This document shows, piece by piece, positions 33,501-44,800 of a stretch of DNA of 64,000 bases. Below the pieces are notes generated by a model. It ran no database searches. It saw only the letters and a program-made list of their open reading frames with translations, and was not told the origin of the DNA. The position numbers and the translations under genes are program-made. The first letter of the stretch is position 1, and each line of letters opens with the position of its first letter. Source of the DNA: Limnomonas spitsbergensis (Eukaryota > Chlorophyta > Chlorophyceae > Chlamydomonadales); assembly GCA_037349105.1 (NCBI GenBank), contig JAYJMM010000084.1, positions 1,116,001 through 1,180,000 of the forward strand, read 5' to 3'.

Positions 33501-35386
33501 AAGGAGAAACACACAGCCTTGGGAGAGCTGCGATGAACACCTGCAGTTGAGCAGCTAACCTATCGACGGCAGTATACTATAATTTAGCTCAAAAGGGGTG
33601 ATGAGCCTTGGGCCCCTGTTGACCCAGTAGCATCAGCCTCTGAAAGGTGCCAGTGCGCAGGATAAAGAAGGTGCTGGTCTGCTGCGATGCCTGCCAGGGA
33701 AACGACTGTAGAAAATAGAGGAGTGGCAGAGCGTTAGAGGGCCCAATAACTAAGGGTACATTGACTTGTAACAGTCCATTTAGAGGGCTTGGCATTGCTG
33801 TATTTTTTGTCCCATGAGAGCTGACGGGGTGGGCTTTGGTAATTGCCTTTGGGGATGTATAATGCCCGCCTGCTTGAATGAGCAGTGCCCATTGGGCACC
33901 TGCCCATTGTCAGCGTGGGCTGACTTACGCCAGTTGGCCACTTTTGGCAGTTAAAACTTACGTTTTGTTGTTTCTTCTTCAGTGTCAGGCGGGTTCAAGC
34001 TAGCTTCCAGTGCTCAAATCAGTAGAGCGTGGGGTGTCACAGCATGGGTGTCAGCCATGATTAGCACCTGTCTCGGGGCACCAATCTGGCCTGGATGTAG
34101 CTGCTGGATTTCAGGTGGCAAACGAGGCAAAATTCTGGGAAATCAACATGCAACCGACATTACACCCCCACGTGTTACAGACTGAAACATGATTTCTGCT
34201 ACACTCCAAAGGGACAGTTGTTATCAAATATGTACACCCCAAAAGATTGATGCTGCTTGTCAAGACATGATGTGGTGATTTCGTACACTTTTTTGTTCCA
34301 ATCTTGGGAACTGAAAAGTGGGAGGGGATCTCACCCATGCTTTCCTCCAGTGGGAAATCCCAAGTCTCGCTAAATATGGACAATATAGGACCTGAGCTTT
34401 CACGTTATTGCTTTGGAACCAGCGGAGGACAGGTTTGCTTGAGCAAGTATGCCTTAGAATTAAGGCTATTACTATAAAGGACCTCAAGCGTGCTGCATGG
34501 ATGACACACATTTCGCTCTTGCTGGACACATGGCTTCATGCGAGCACGCAGTTAATCCTGATTCGCAGGCAAACCTGTCATCTTGAATCGCAGTATGTTC
34601 CTACAAGATATCCTTGTATCTGCCATTCGTCAAACACATTGACCGAAGAGCGATCGCTATCGTACCATCTGATGGGGCAGGTACCGGTGGCCAGTTAGGA
34701 AGCATGCATAGTGTTCTTGGCCGTTTTTATTCATCCCTTTTCCTAACCCTGTTCAGCTCCCTCAGCAACCTGGCAACACGAATGACAGCCATGGGGCATT
34801 TCCAGCATGCAAGCATACACAATTTTGAGTTGTCCTCCCACTCCTTTCTCCAACCCTGTTCAGCTCTCTAGCGCACCTTGCAGTGTGGATCACAGCGCGG
34901 TCGAGCACGACAGAGGAGCCACCGATTCGAATCTTGTTCAAGTCACCTCGTAGGACTGCCCCGTAGAAAATGGCCACCTACAGAAAATCGGGTTTCATCA
35001 CACACGGCTATTCCTCATATGACGCGCTGGTTTTCTAAACTATCGCCACAAGACGAAATCAGAGGGAGCGGAGGTGGGGTCACCGAACATGATGTTCCTT
35101 ACACCCTCTCTGCGTTTCTACGCACCTGGTCATATATGTCCACATCTCCCGCCACCACCGCGTTGGGTGCGATCCAGGTATCGGGCTGCGTCCATGGCGA
35201 CTTGTCGAGCAGTGAAATTTTCGGTCGCTGCCGGTTGTACCATTCATCCTCGATGTTCTCGAGCTTCACAGCCGGGCCATTGGGGGCATTGAAGAAGTTC
35301 AAAGACCTAGTAGATTGCTGAGATGACGCCGCTGCAGCTAGAGAGGAACAGGGCCTGAAAAGCAGGCTCACTCCCCGCTTCAGCAT
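30512..35386 (-). CDS. CAL: gamma-carbonic anhydrase-like subunit of mitochondrial complex I
   Basis: Gamma-CA and CAL proteins form the trimeric left-handed beta-helix 'matrix-exposed domain' of plant and algal complex I. My model has six exons: 35386-35126, 34977-34877, 32701-32605, 32239-32078, 31046-30882 and 30616-30512 (296 aa). Phases fit at every junction; the last exon is the least certain. Residues 1 to about 35 look like a mitochondrial presequence. The hexapeptide-repeat core includes VAIFYGAVLRGDLNKIRIGG (about 88-107), RAVPTGLNPATLIADFVTIE (about 121-140) and RIPSGELWGGNPARFIRKL (about 184-202). One zinc-ligand position (VIHTA) keeps its His. The two others, G-H and L-H in active gamma-CA, read E-P and L-R, so it should not bind zinc catalytically, as in Arabidopsis CAL. 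Relic exon copies occupy its introns. It is head-to-head with the SAC3/THP3-like gene. Confidence 0.9.
30690..30880 (-). repeat. echoes of the CAL exon 5 end and donor
   Basis: Exon 5 ends CAACTGGATCAACTTCAGGG then GCAGAAG/GTGGGAGGG (30882). Downstream in minus sense, TTACTGGATCGATTCAAGGG..GTGGGAAGGG (about 30,837-30,800) and CGACTGGATACGTGTTAGGG (about 30,757) repeat it, each followed by the same GGAAGGTA(C/T)GGGGGC intron sequence. Confidence 0.85.
31170..31570 (-). repeat. four upstream echoes of the CAL exon 5 start
   Basis: True exon 5 (plus-strand view 30,990-31,060) contains CGTTCAAATAATGCTCCGCA, TCAACGATGACGCGGTCACG and the acceptor. Similar blocks recur near 31,175, 31,280, 31,393 and 31,507 with about 110-bp spacing (for example GTAATGCTCCGCAGCCTCAA and GCAATGCTCCAAAGCCTCAA). 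They decay with distance from the real exon, and their plus-strand open frames are by-products. Confidence 0.88.
32322..32385 (-). pseudogene. relic copy of CAL exon 4
   Basis: On the minus strand CTGCAACTCGATTGGCGTGC followed by GCGATCAGTGGTC..CAGGGCGCC.TT.GTGGAGTCCATCC parallels true exon 4 (CAG/GTTCTGATTGGCGCACG..TCCGTGGTCTGTGAGGGTGCC). It encodes a corrupted ARSVV-QGA-VESI version and sits 80-160 bp upstream of the true exon in the intron. Confidence 0.8.
32733..32812 (-). pseudogene. relic copy of CAL exon 3
   Basis: About 80 bp on the minus strand translate as AVPTVFSPVTLTADYVIVEP, against AVPTGLNPATLIADFVTIEP in the true exon (32701-32605). The copy still follows an AG, but one base is missing at the junction, so using it would shift the frame. 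It lies in intron 2 just upstream of the real exon. Confidence 0.88.
32987..33385. repeat. 15-bp minisatellite in CAL intron 2
   Basis: The unit is GAGAGCTGGCCTTTT with variants (CTTATGGGAGCTG, CTTTCGGGAGCTG, CCAGACCTGG), about 26 copies. Read on the plus strand, the 5-codon unit imitates a pentapeptide-repeat protein (A-D/G-L-x-x). It is antisense to an intron and is bounded by repeat edges. Confidence 0.93.
33430..34860. other. remainder of CAL intron 2; no gene seen
   Basis: About 1.4 kb of lower-repeat sequence. I see no splice-supported exon or RNA gene. A CATTTCCAGCATGCAAGC-type piece and CCCTGTTCAGCTC are duplicated near 34,748 and 34,855, next to CAL exon 2. Confidence 0.4.
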
Positions 35387-35815
35387 CTCTGTCAAACGAA
35401 CTATGAAACGCCTAGCAAATAGGCTAAGTGCCAAGCGCTGTGGGCCGTGGATGAAGGTGATACGGGTGCGATTGCTGTACAACTGCAGGCCGGACCCAGG
35501 CAACTGATCGGCAACCAGAAGGGCCGCGCTGCGGGATAAAACGGCCGAATAAGAAAAGCACCTGCCACCTAAGCCAACAAGGGTCTTCCACTCATTTTTC
35601 AGGAGCCTTGCTCTCCAATCGAAGCCTAAGGCATTGCACCAACTGAATCCAAGGCGCATGCGGGTGGAACTCTCACACGTAGAAAAACATCATCATCAGC
35701 AGCAGCAGCAGCAGCTATTTTATTTTGAACTCGCTGCGCACACAGAATCTGGTAGCCATCACTAGCTCATGCCTGCACGCCTGTGAGCTTACTAAGGCGG
35801 CTGTGCCCAGACAGC
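35387..35815. promoter_or_regulatory. shared divergent promoter region CAL/THP3-like
   Basis: Start codons at 35386 (minus) and 35816 (plus) are 429 bp apart. The interval contains a (CATCAT)(CAGCAG) trinucleotide run at about 35,687-35,715, close to the plus-strand start. No clear TATA box is visible. Confidence 0.5.
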
Positions 35816-38800
35816 ATGGGGAAGAAGAAGCAGCCCGGCGACCAGCAGAAGCTGGAGGATATGGACAAGAACGCTGATAAGAAGAAGAAGCAGAAGGTAA
35901 TAGCAGTGGGATGAGCTCCACAATCCATGCATGCCGCTGACAGCCCGATCGTCCATGCACGCCACTGATAGGCATGCACAGCCTCTTGGATAACGCGGTC
36001 CCCCATGCAAGCAAACATGCATGCAGACAACAAGCGGGGCCAGCCACCACCATTTAAAAGATATTTGACTCCCTCATGTGATCAATCACACAAACAGTGT
36101 GGTTTGAGCAGCAACACGCATGACCCATTCACAGTTTCACACCCATGAGGCCCTGACACTCTATTTTGTGTGCCACCCGTGCCGCCCCCCCCCCCAAACA
36201 CACACACTTAATTTCTCGAGGAGTATGGTACCAATTCCCTCTCTACTCCCCCTCTCTGCTCCCCCTCTCTACCCTCACTACCCCCTCCCCACACACTCCC
36301 TTTACCAAGGAGAATGGTACCAACGCACTCTCTACCCCCCCCTCTCTTACCCCACTGCCCCCCTCACATACTGTTTCTGACCATGCAGACGTGCTACACA
36401 ACATTTCCACAACACCACACTACAGCCCACTTCACCTCCCTTGCTCCGTCTCCCCTGCCTCCTCGGCCACTCCCGTTATTTCTGTACTGTCCCGTGGTCG
36501 TTCCACGGTCTCCCTCCGCCTCCTCTTTTCTATCCCAGCCTCCACAGTCCACACCACACCTGCCACTTCCACCTCCTCTCCTTTTTCTTTCTTCTGCCTA
36601 AATGTCTCCCGCTCTGGAGCAGCAGTACGGCTGACCCGCCCGTGACGACATGGGAGGCAATGTGTAAGGTGCCTGTTGATCCCGCCTAAAACATTTGGCC
36701 CCCCCCTCCTCCCCTCCCCCCCCCCCTTACCCCCCGCCTCCCTTCTCTTCCTCGTCCCAATCAGCAGCAGCAGAATTGGCATGGCCGGGACGACGTTGGT
36801 GGCAGCAATGTGCGAGGTGCCTGTTTATCCCGCCTGAAACATGTAGCCCTACCCCCCCCCCTGCCCCTGCTCTTCCTCATCCAGCTCAGCAGCAGTAGCG
36901 GCGCCGACGCGACTGTGGCCAGAAACGACGACGGTGACGATGCACAAGAGATGCTGCTGTTGAAGCTCATGAACAAGCTCGATAAAGCCAAGGACCCGGA
37001 CAAGAGGGCCTTGATAGAGGCCAAGCTAAGCAAGCTGCTTGAGGGCATGCGCAGGTCAGTGAATACTGTCTGTGACTCAGCTTAAGTTCAGCTACGTTTC
37101 AGCTACATCATGGAATTCATGGCCCACTATCAAAAAGGCCCTGATAGAGGCTAACCTGAGCAAGCTGTGTGAGGGCATGCACAGGTCAGTGAATACTGTC
37201 TGTGGCTCGCCTGCACGTCAGCTACATTTCAGCTACTTCCAAGCCTACAGCCAGGAGGATTTTAATGGGGGCCAGGTTTGGCAAACCTGCTTGTGGGATG
37301 CGCATGTCAGGGAATATGAAACCCTCAACCCCAACACTACTTACTCTGCAACCTAGAACCAACAAAAATCCTTCATCGGTAACCCTAACCCTAAACCCTT
37401 TTCCCAGTCAAAGCAAGATGTGCATCCCAACCCATGCTTCCCCATGCTTCCATGTCAGTGTTTATTTCAGTGCGCTTCTGCCACACTTCAGCTACAGCCC
37501 AGCCCATGGCTGCCAGGTCTGGGTGCAGCATGCCTTGTTTAGGGTTAAGGAATTGGGTGGACCAGCTGCCAGGTCTGTGTGCAGCATGCCTAGTTTAGGG
37601 TTTAGGGATTGGGTGGACCGGCTGCCAGGTCTGTGTGCAGCATGCCTAGTTTAGGGTTTAGGGATTGGGTGGACCAGCTGCCAGGTCTGTGTGCAGCATG
37701 CCTAGTTTAGGGTTTAGGGATTGGGTGGACCGGCTGCCAGGTCTGTGTGCAGCATGCCTAGTTTAGGGGTTAGGGATTGGGTGGACCAGCTGCCAGGTCT
37801 GTGTGCAGCATGCCTAGTTTAGGGTTTAGGGATTGGGTGGACCGGCTGCCAGGTCTGTGTGCAGCATGCCTAGTTTAGGGTTTAGGGATTGGGTGGACCA
37901 GCTGCCAGGTCTGGGTGCAGCCAGCCCTGCGCCTGCTGCTGTCGCCACCGGCTGAAGGCAGGTCAATGTCTGCAGCCTATCCGTCCAGTGCTGTCCCCAT
38001 GGATTTGTGGTGGTCACTGGTTATGAGTCGTAACCCAAGTGGTGACCAAATTATTAATTTGGCTGAAAGCCGAGGTTCAGTCGCACGGTCACAAGAACAA
38101 GTTCAAATAAATTTGGATTGGGAAAATTTCGGCGCAAGCGACAGCGCGCTTTCGCCCTGTATGGACCCTTCTGGTAGCCAAACAATTATCCCAAGAGCCA
38201 CTAGATTTAAAACTGGGTGCCTCAAGATGGCCTGGCGCACACTTATGTAGACTATGCTGCCTGCCTGCCTGCCTGCCTGCAGGAATGCAGGAATGCCTCA
38301 GCTAATGATACCTATTTCAGTTATTTAACAGTTGCATTATAGTTGGAGCATTATAGAACCGGTAAGAGCACCTAACTATGATGCTCTTAGTTCACGTGGA
38401 GCATTTCAAGGGAACGGAGCAACGCCGTTGGCAGCAGCCCTCCCCATCCTTGCCTCCCCGCTGCCCAACAGGGAGGCCTCAGCAGCCGCAGTCGCCGCGG
38501 CAGCAGCGGCGGCAGCTGCAGCGAAGAAGGCCAAGTCTACTTTCCATTTCAAGCCCTCGACGCCGGCTGCGGCGTCCTCGTCCTCGTCGGCGCTGGGGGT
38601 GCTCCCGCTCACGGCACAGGAGCGTGCCATGAGGCAGCAGCGGGCGCAGCGCTTTCAAGTGGACCCTGCCGCGGGCGATGGGGACGAGGTGCGGTGGGGT
38701 GTTTAAAAAAATGATAACCAGCAGTTAGAGAATTAAGAAGAGGGGACTGCATCCCCAGATGGTGCAGGAGCGTACCACGAGGCAGCAGCGTGTGCAGCGC

Positions 38801-41800
38801 TTCCAACCGGGACACGGGGGATCACGGGGGTGAGGTGCAGCGGGTGTGCTTCTTTTAAATCAGAGCAGTAAAAAGCCGGGGGGGGGAGAGCCTTGAGGCA
38901 GCATGCCGCGTGTGAAGCGCTTCCAAGCAGGCCCTAGCACGGAAGATGGGGACGAGTGCGACACATGACCCAAGAGCTTGACTGGCCGACATGGGATCCT
39001 TCCAGGCGGACCCTGAACCCCGACCCTAAACCTGTAATCCTGGGGCCCTTCCAGGCAGTCCCTAAACCCTGAACCATAACCCTAACTTTCACACTTACCC
39101 TTGACTCTAAGCTGATAACCCTTGACTCGTAAACCTAAACCCTGACGCCCTTCCAGGCGGACTCTAAACCCATAAGGCCATAACCCATGACCCGACACCC
39201 TAACCCCTGTGGCTCTTTCAGGCGGACCCTAAACCCTTAACCCTTTACTCTTAACCCTATCCCTAAGCCCTAGGGGGCTTCCAGACAGGATGTGCGGAAA
39301 GGCCTAATAAAATTAGGCCTACGGGGGCGTTAAGGAAATAGTGCAGCATGGGTGCAGGCTGTGTCCTCACCGTTACTGTTGGCTGAGTACAAGCATGCTG
39401 CGGGGCATCAGTGCCACTGATCCCGTGCCTCCACATACCGTAGATCCCAAAAACTTTTTTCCTAAAGCGTATTGTGGTGCGACTAAAAGGATGAGCAAAG
39501 TTAGCACCTACTACCGATTCCATTGCATGCCCACTGTTCCGTACCGCCCCCCCCCCTGCTGTACAGGGTGGAGCTGTACTGCTGCGTACCGCACGACGCG
39601 GAACGTGTGCCGAGATAGAAAAGGAATATCTGCGGCTGACCAGCTTGCCACGGGCGTCTGCTGTGAGGCCGCCTCCGGTGCTCAGGCTCGCCCTTGCGCT
39701 GGTCAAGGCAAGATGGGCACAGGCATCCGACTACAAATACGCATGCGAGCAGCTCAAGTCCATACGCCAGGTGAACGGAGCTAGATTTAGGCTGGAGTTC
39801 ATCAAGTTATAGGCCCCTTGCACTGGTCAAGGCGAGATGGGCACAGGCTTTGGAATCGGAACATGCATGCAAGCAGCTCAAGTCCATACGCCAGGTGAAC
39901 GGATCTAGATCTAGGCTGGTGTGGATCTAGATCTAGGCCTCTCGCAGAGGTAAGGGCGGGATGGGTGCAGGCATCGGACATGAGGTGCGCTTGCCAGCAG
40001 CTAGAGTTGATATGCCAGGCGGGCAGATCCATATATAAATCCAAGTATGTATATACATAGGTTTAACTGGATCTCAATGTAGGCCCCTTGTACTGCTGAG
40101 GGCAAGGTAGGTGCAGGCATTCGACTACAAGTACCGAAGTACGTGTGAGAGCAGCTCCAGTCGATTCAACAGAAAAGTGGATCTAGATCTGGGCATACCT
40201 GGATCTGGATCTAGGCATAATGGGCTGGTTTACGTGAGGTGGGTGAAGGCACTCGAAAAAACATACACGTGCAAGTACCTCCAGGTGTTACGCCAGATGG
40301 ATGGATCTAGATCTAGGTGCACATGGACCCTGATCTAGGCCCACTGCGCTGGTCTAGGTGAGGTGAATGCAGGTATCGGACAGAACGTATGCGTGCAAGC
40401 AGCTCCAGGTGATACGCCAGATGGGTGGATCTAGATCTAGAGGCATATGGATCTTCATCTAGGCCCAATGTTCTGTTGGAGGTGAGGTGGGCGCAGGCAT
40501 CCGCCCAGAATATGAGCGCGAGCAGCTCAAGTTGCGGTGTCAAATGGTCGAATGTAGATCTACGCTGACATGGATCTGGATCTAGGCCCAATGTGCTGGT
40601 CTAGGCGGGTGGGCGCAGGCATCCAACATAAGTACCCGCACCACACCGCTCAGCAATACAGCATGTTCTGTCACTTGTCCCAATCCAAACATTGACCCTA
40701 GACCTTTCCATCCACAAACCCTAAGCCCTAAACCTTGACACTAAACCTCTCCATCCTCAAACCCTAAACCCTGCCACCTGAAATCCCCACTCCGTTCTCC
40801 ACGCGGAACACCGTCGATCCTAGCACGCGAAGTCTCGTCACCTCCCAACACAATTTTTCGCGGGGGTTTGGATTCTAGGGGTCAGGCTTCCCTGCCGTCC
40901 CTCCTCAAAAGCCACGTCTTCCAGCGTCTTTCAATACATTTCTTTCTTCCTTGCGCCGCTCTGTCAGGACCTGATGGTGTCGCATGTACGTGTCGCCAGG
41001 GGTTTGGTTTCGCCTCTGGTTTGCCACACAAAAAACCTGAACGCCCCCCACACCTTGAGCCAGGACCTGGTGTTACAGATAACCGACCTCACCAGGGAAT
41101 CTGGTTTCGCCTCAAGTCCTCAGCGATTCAAAGCCTGCCCCCTCACCCCCCCCCCCCACACACACTCTCGCCGTCCATCGAGACCGGGCAGTGCACATTG
41201 TATCGGTGAAAGTGTCCCCAAACCTCTCTGCTGGTTTCACAAAGCTCTGGAGTAAATCCTGAAGGACCTCCAATTCCACACACCCCCAGAACCTGCCTGT
41301 GCAGCATGTCAGCTATCACGCCAGCGGTTCATCACAGACAAAGGTTAACTTTCTGATCAATTTTATTAGACAATGATTTTCAGATGTATTCCACAAGATA
41401 ATGACGGCCATAACACAATGATAAATGTGTTGTTAGATTATCATTTTTTCTTCTTCTATATCTTGATTGAGCCCCTTATTGATAATAACAACGTCCGGTG
41501 ATCAAAAAGTAAAGTGCGAGCGACATGCTAACATCGACGTTCCGCCAAGCCCTCAAACCCAAACCCTGAACACGTCCCCCTGTCATGACCTGACTGTATA
41601 GCACTCTCATGGTTTAAGGTTTAGGCACTGAACCCTAACTATGCCTGACTGTATAGCACTCTCATGGTTTAAGGTTTAGGCACTGAACCCTAACTATGCC
41701 TGGCTGTATAGCACTCTCATGGTTTAGGGTTTAGGCACTGAACCCTAACTATGCCTGACTGTATAGCACTCTCATGGTTTAAGGTTTAGGCACTGAACCC

Positions 41801-44800
41801 TAACTATGCCTGACTGTATAGCACTCTCATGGTTTAAGGTTTAGGCACTGAACCCTAACTATGCCTGACTGTATAGCACTCTCATGGTTTAAGGTTTAGG
41901 CACTGAACCCTAACTATGCCTGGCTGTATAGCACTCTCATGGTTTAGGGTTTAGGCACTGAACCCTAACTATGCCTGGCTGTATAGCACTCTCATGGGTT
42001 AGGGTTTAGGCACTGAACCCTAACTATGCCTGGCTGTATAGCACTCTCATGGGTTAGGGTTTAGGCACTGAACCCTAACTATGCCTGACTGTATAGCACT
42101 CTCATGGGTTAGGGTTTAGGCACTGAACCCTAACTATGCCTGACTGTATAGCACTCTCATGGGTTAGGGTTTAGGCACTGAACCCTAACTATGCCTGACT
42201 GTATAGCACTCTCATGGGTTAGGGTTTAGGCACTGAACCCTAACTATGCCTGACTGTATAGCACTCTCATGGGTTAGGGTTTAGGCACTGAACCCTAACT
42301 ATGCCTGACTGTATAGCACTCTCATGGGTTAGGGTTTAGGCACTGAACCCTAACTATGCCTGACTGTATAGGACTTGCATGGTTTGGGGCTTAGGCACTG
42401 AACCCTAACTATGCCTGGCTGTATAGCACTCTCATGGGTTAGGGTTTAGGCACTGAACCCTAACTATGCCTGACTGTATAGCACTCTCATGGTTTGGGGC
42501 TTAGGCACTGAACCCTAACTATGCCTGGCTGTATAGCACTCTCATGGGTTAGGGTTTAGGCACTGAACCCTAACTATGCCTGACTGTATAGGACTTGCAT
42601 GGTTTGGGGCTTAGGCACTGAACACTGACTTAGCCCGTTCGAGACAGATGCCCACATAACAATGTACTGAAACCCGCCAAACCTCAACCCCAGGACGGCA
42701 GTACGCCTGAGAAAAAATGCTAAAACCCCAAACCCACGATGCCCCCCCACACTATTTACTAAACCAGTGCTGTGCAGTGGCGCAATAATTCAGAAATCGT
42801 GAAGCCATTGCGGTCCCTTGCGTGTAAAAGTAGCTCGTTTGCCTCAGAATCACGGTGGCTGCAACCAGCTATGGATTCAGCCGCCGAAAGGACCATCATC
42901 AGCACAGCAAGGTTTCAAACCCGAACCCTGAATGCCCCCCTCCCCCCCTTTTAGGACCTGACTGTGCAGCACATACGCGACGAGCTGACCGTCGATGCGT
43001 ACGAGACGCATGCCCGCATCGCCCTGGAGGAGTCCGATATGGCAGAGTTCCGGCAGTGTCAGGGCGTGCTCAAGCGCCTATACCTGGATGGGGTAAGTAG
43101 TCAGGATTGGGGTGCTGGATTCAACGTGGACCAAAAGCATGTTTGAGCGCCTGTACCTGGATGGAGTGAGCAGCTATACCTGGATAGGGTGAGCAGCTGT
43201 ACCTGGATGGAGTGAGCAGCTATACTTGGATGGCTGGATGGGGTGCTGATGCGCCTGTACTAGGATAGGGTGGGCCTGAGCCCATGCTCCCTGCAACACT
43301 TACTGAACCTGACCTGGATGGTGTGCTCAAGCGCCTGTACCTGGATGGGGTGAGTAGTTTGCACGGGGCGGGCCTGGGCCAATACTCCCTGCCCTACCTC
43401 CTTTACCTGACCCCTGGATTGCGTGCTACAGCGCCTGTGACTGGATAGGGTGAATTGTTTCTATGAGATGTTTATGGGCCCATACTCCCTGCCCCGCACT
43501 TATCTTTCACCGTATTTCCGTACAGTACCGTTTGGCTGTATATCCGCACCGGGTAATTCTGGCAGGTACCCGGCAACAAGAAGGAGTTTGCAGCCTGTGA
43601 CCTGTTTTCGCCCAATCAACCAGCAAGGGCATGGTGCAGGCCCTGAACACCTACACCCTTACCCCTCGTAGGTACCAGGGTTACCCAGTACGGTCGTTTG
43701 GGCCCAACTCCCGTACCGTTTGCCGTACTGTACCGCATCGTTTAACAAAACATACAAAACACTGTATCGTCCCTTTCTTACCAGTCCTTCATTTTGGCCG
43801 TACAGTACCGTTTGGCCGTACGGTATTTCTGTATCGGGTAACCCTGGCACGTGGCAACAACGAGGAGTTTGCAGCCTGCGGCCTGCTCTTTGCGAGGTCA
43901 ACTGGCAACGGCAGGGTGCTAGCCCTGCACACCTTAACCCTTACCCCTCGCAGGTACCCGGCAACAAGGAGGATTTTGCGTCCTACGGCCTGCTCTTTGC
44001 CAAGTCCACCGGAAAGGGCAGGATGCTGGCCCTGAACACCTTAACCCTTAACCCTGAACCCTAGCCCTGCAGGTACCTGGCAACAAGGAGGAGTTTGCAG
44101 CCTACGGTCTGCTCTTTGCCCAATCAACCGGCAAGGGTAGGATGCTGGCTGCGGAGCTGCCAATTGAGGACCTGAAGCACCCAAGCGTTGCGCACGCACT
44201 GGCAGTGTGCAGGTGAGTGTTTGTGTAAGGGTGTAAAGGTTAAGGGTTGACAGTTATAGCCATAAGGCCTAAATTTTTAACACTAGACCCTTCAACCTCC
44301 TTCACAGGGCATGCCGCCTCGGAGATTTCCACTCCTTTGCCTAGTTTAGTGGCCAGCTCTACCGTATAGACGTATCTCTTAAACCTTTAACCTTAGCCCT
44401 TATTGTCCACAGGGCATGCCGCCTTGGAGATTTCCACTCCTTTGCCTAGCTAAAGCGGGCACTTTTAGCCGGAAGCCCTAATTTCCCAACCCTATACCCT
44501 TCTCCTGCATAGGGCATGCCGCCTCGGAGATTTCCACTCTTTTGCCCGGCTCTACCGGTCAGCCCCTCGCATGTCACCTTATTTGATGGACCGCTTGCTG
44601 CCACGAATGAGAATTTGGGCTGTGCAGGTACGAGTGGGTGGGGGGGACAGCGACGTGCCGCTGACGGTCGTTACGATAGCTGAATAACGTAGCTGACTTT
44701 CAGTCACCTTAATTTCATGGCAAATTCAGCTACTATTACCTGTAAGGCTGTAAGGCACTGTTATTACTTACCCGATTTATGAATTACTGCACAGTGTAGG

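Noticed and set aside
39820..40640. CRISPR-like regular spacing of repeats
   Set aside because: The repeats are 118-143 bp apart, degenerate, and made of a neighbouring exon plus intron. This is a eukaryotic nuclear locus and there are no cas genes.
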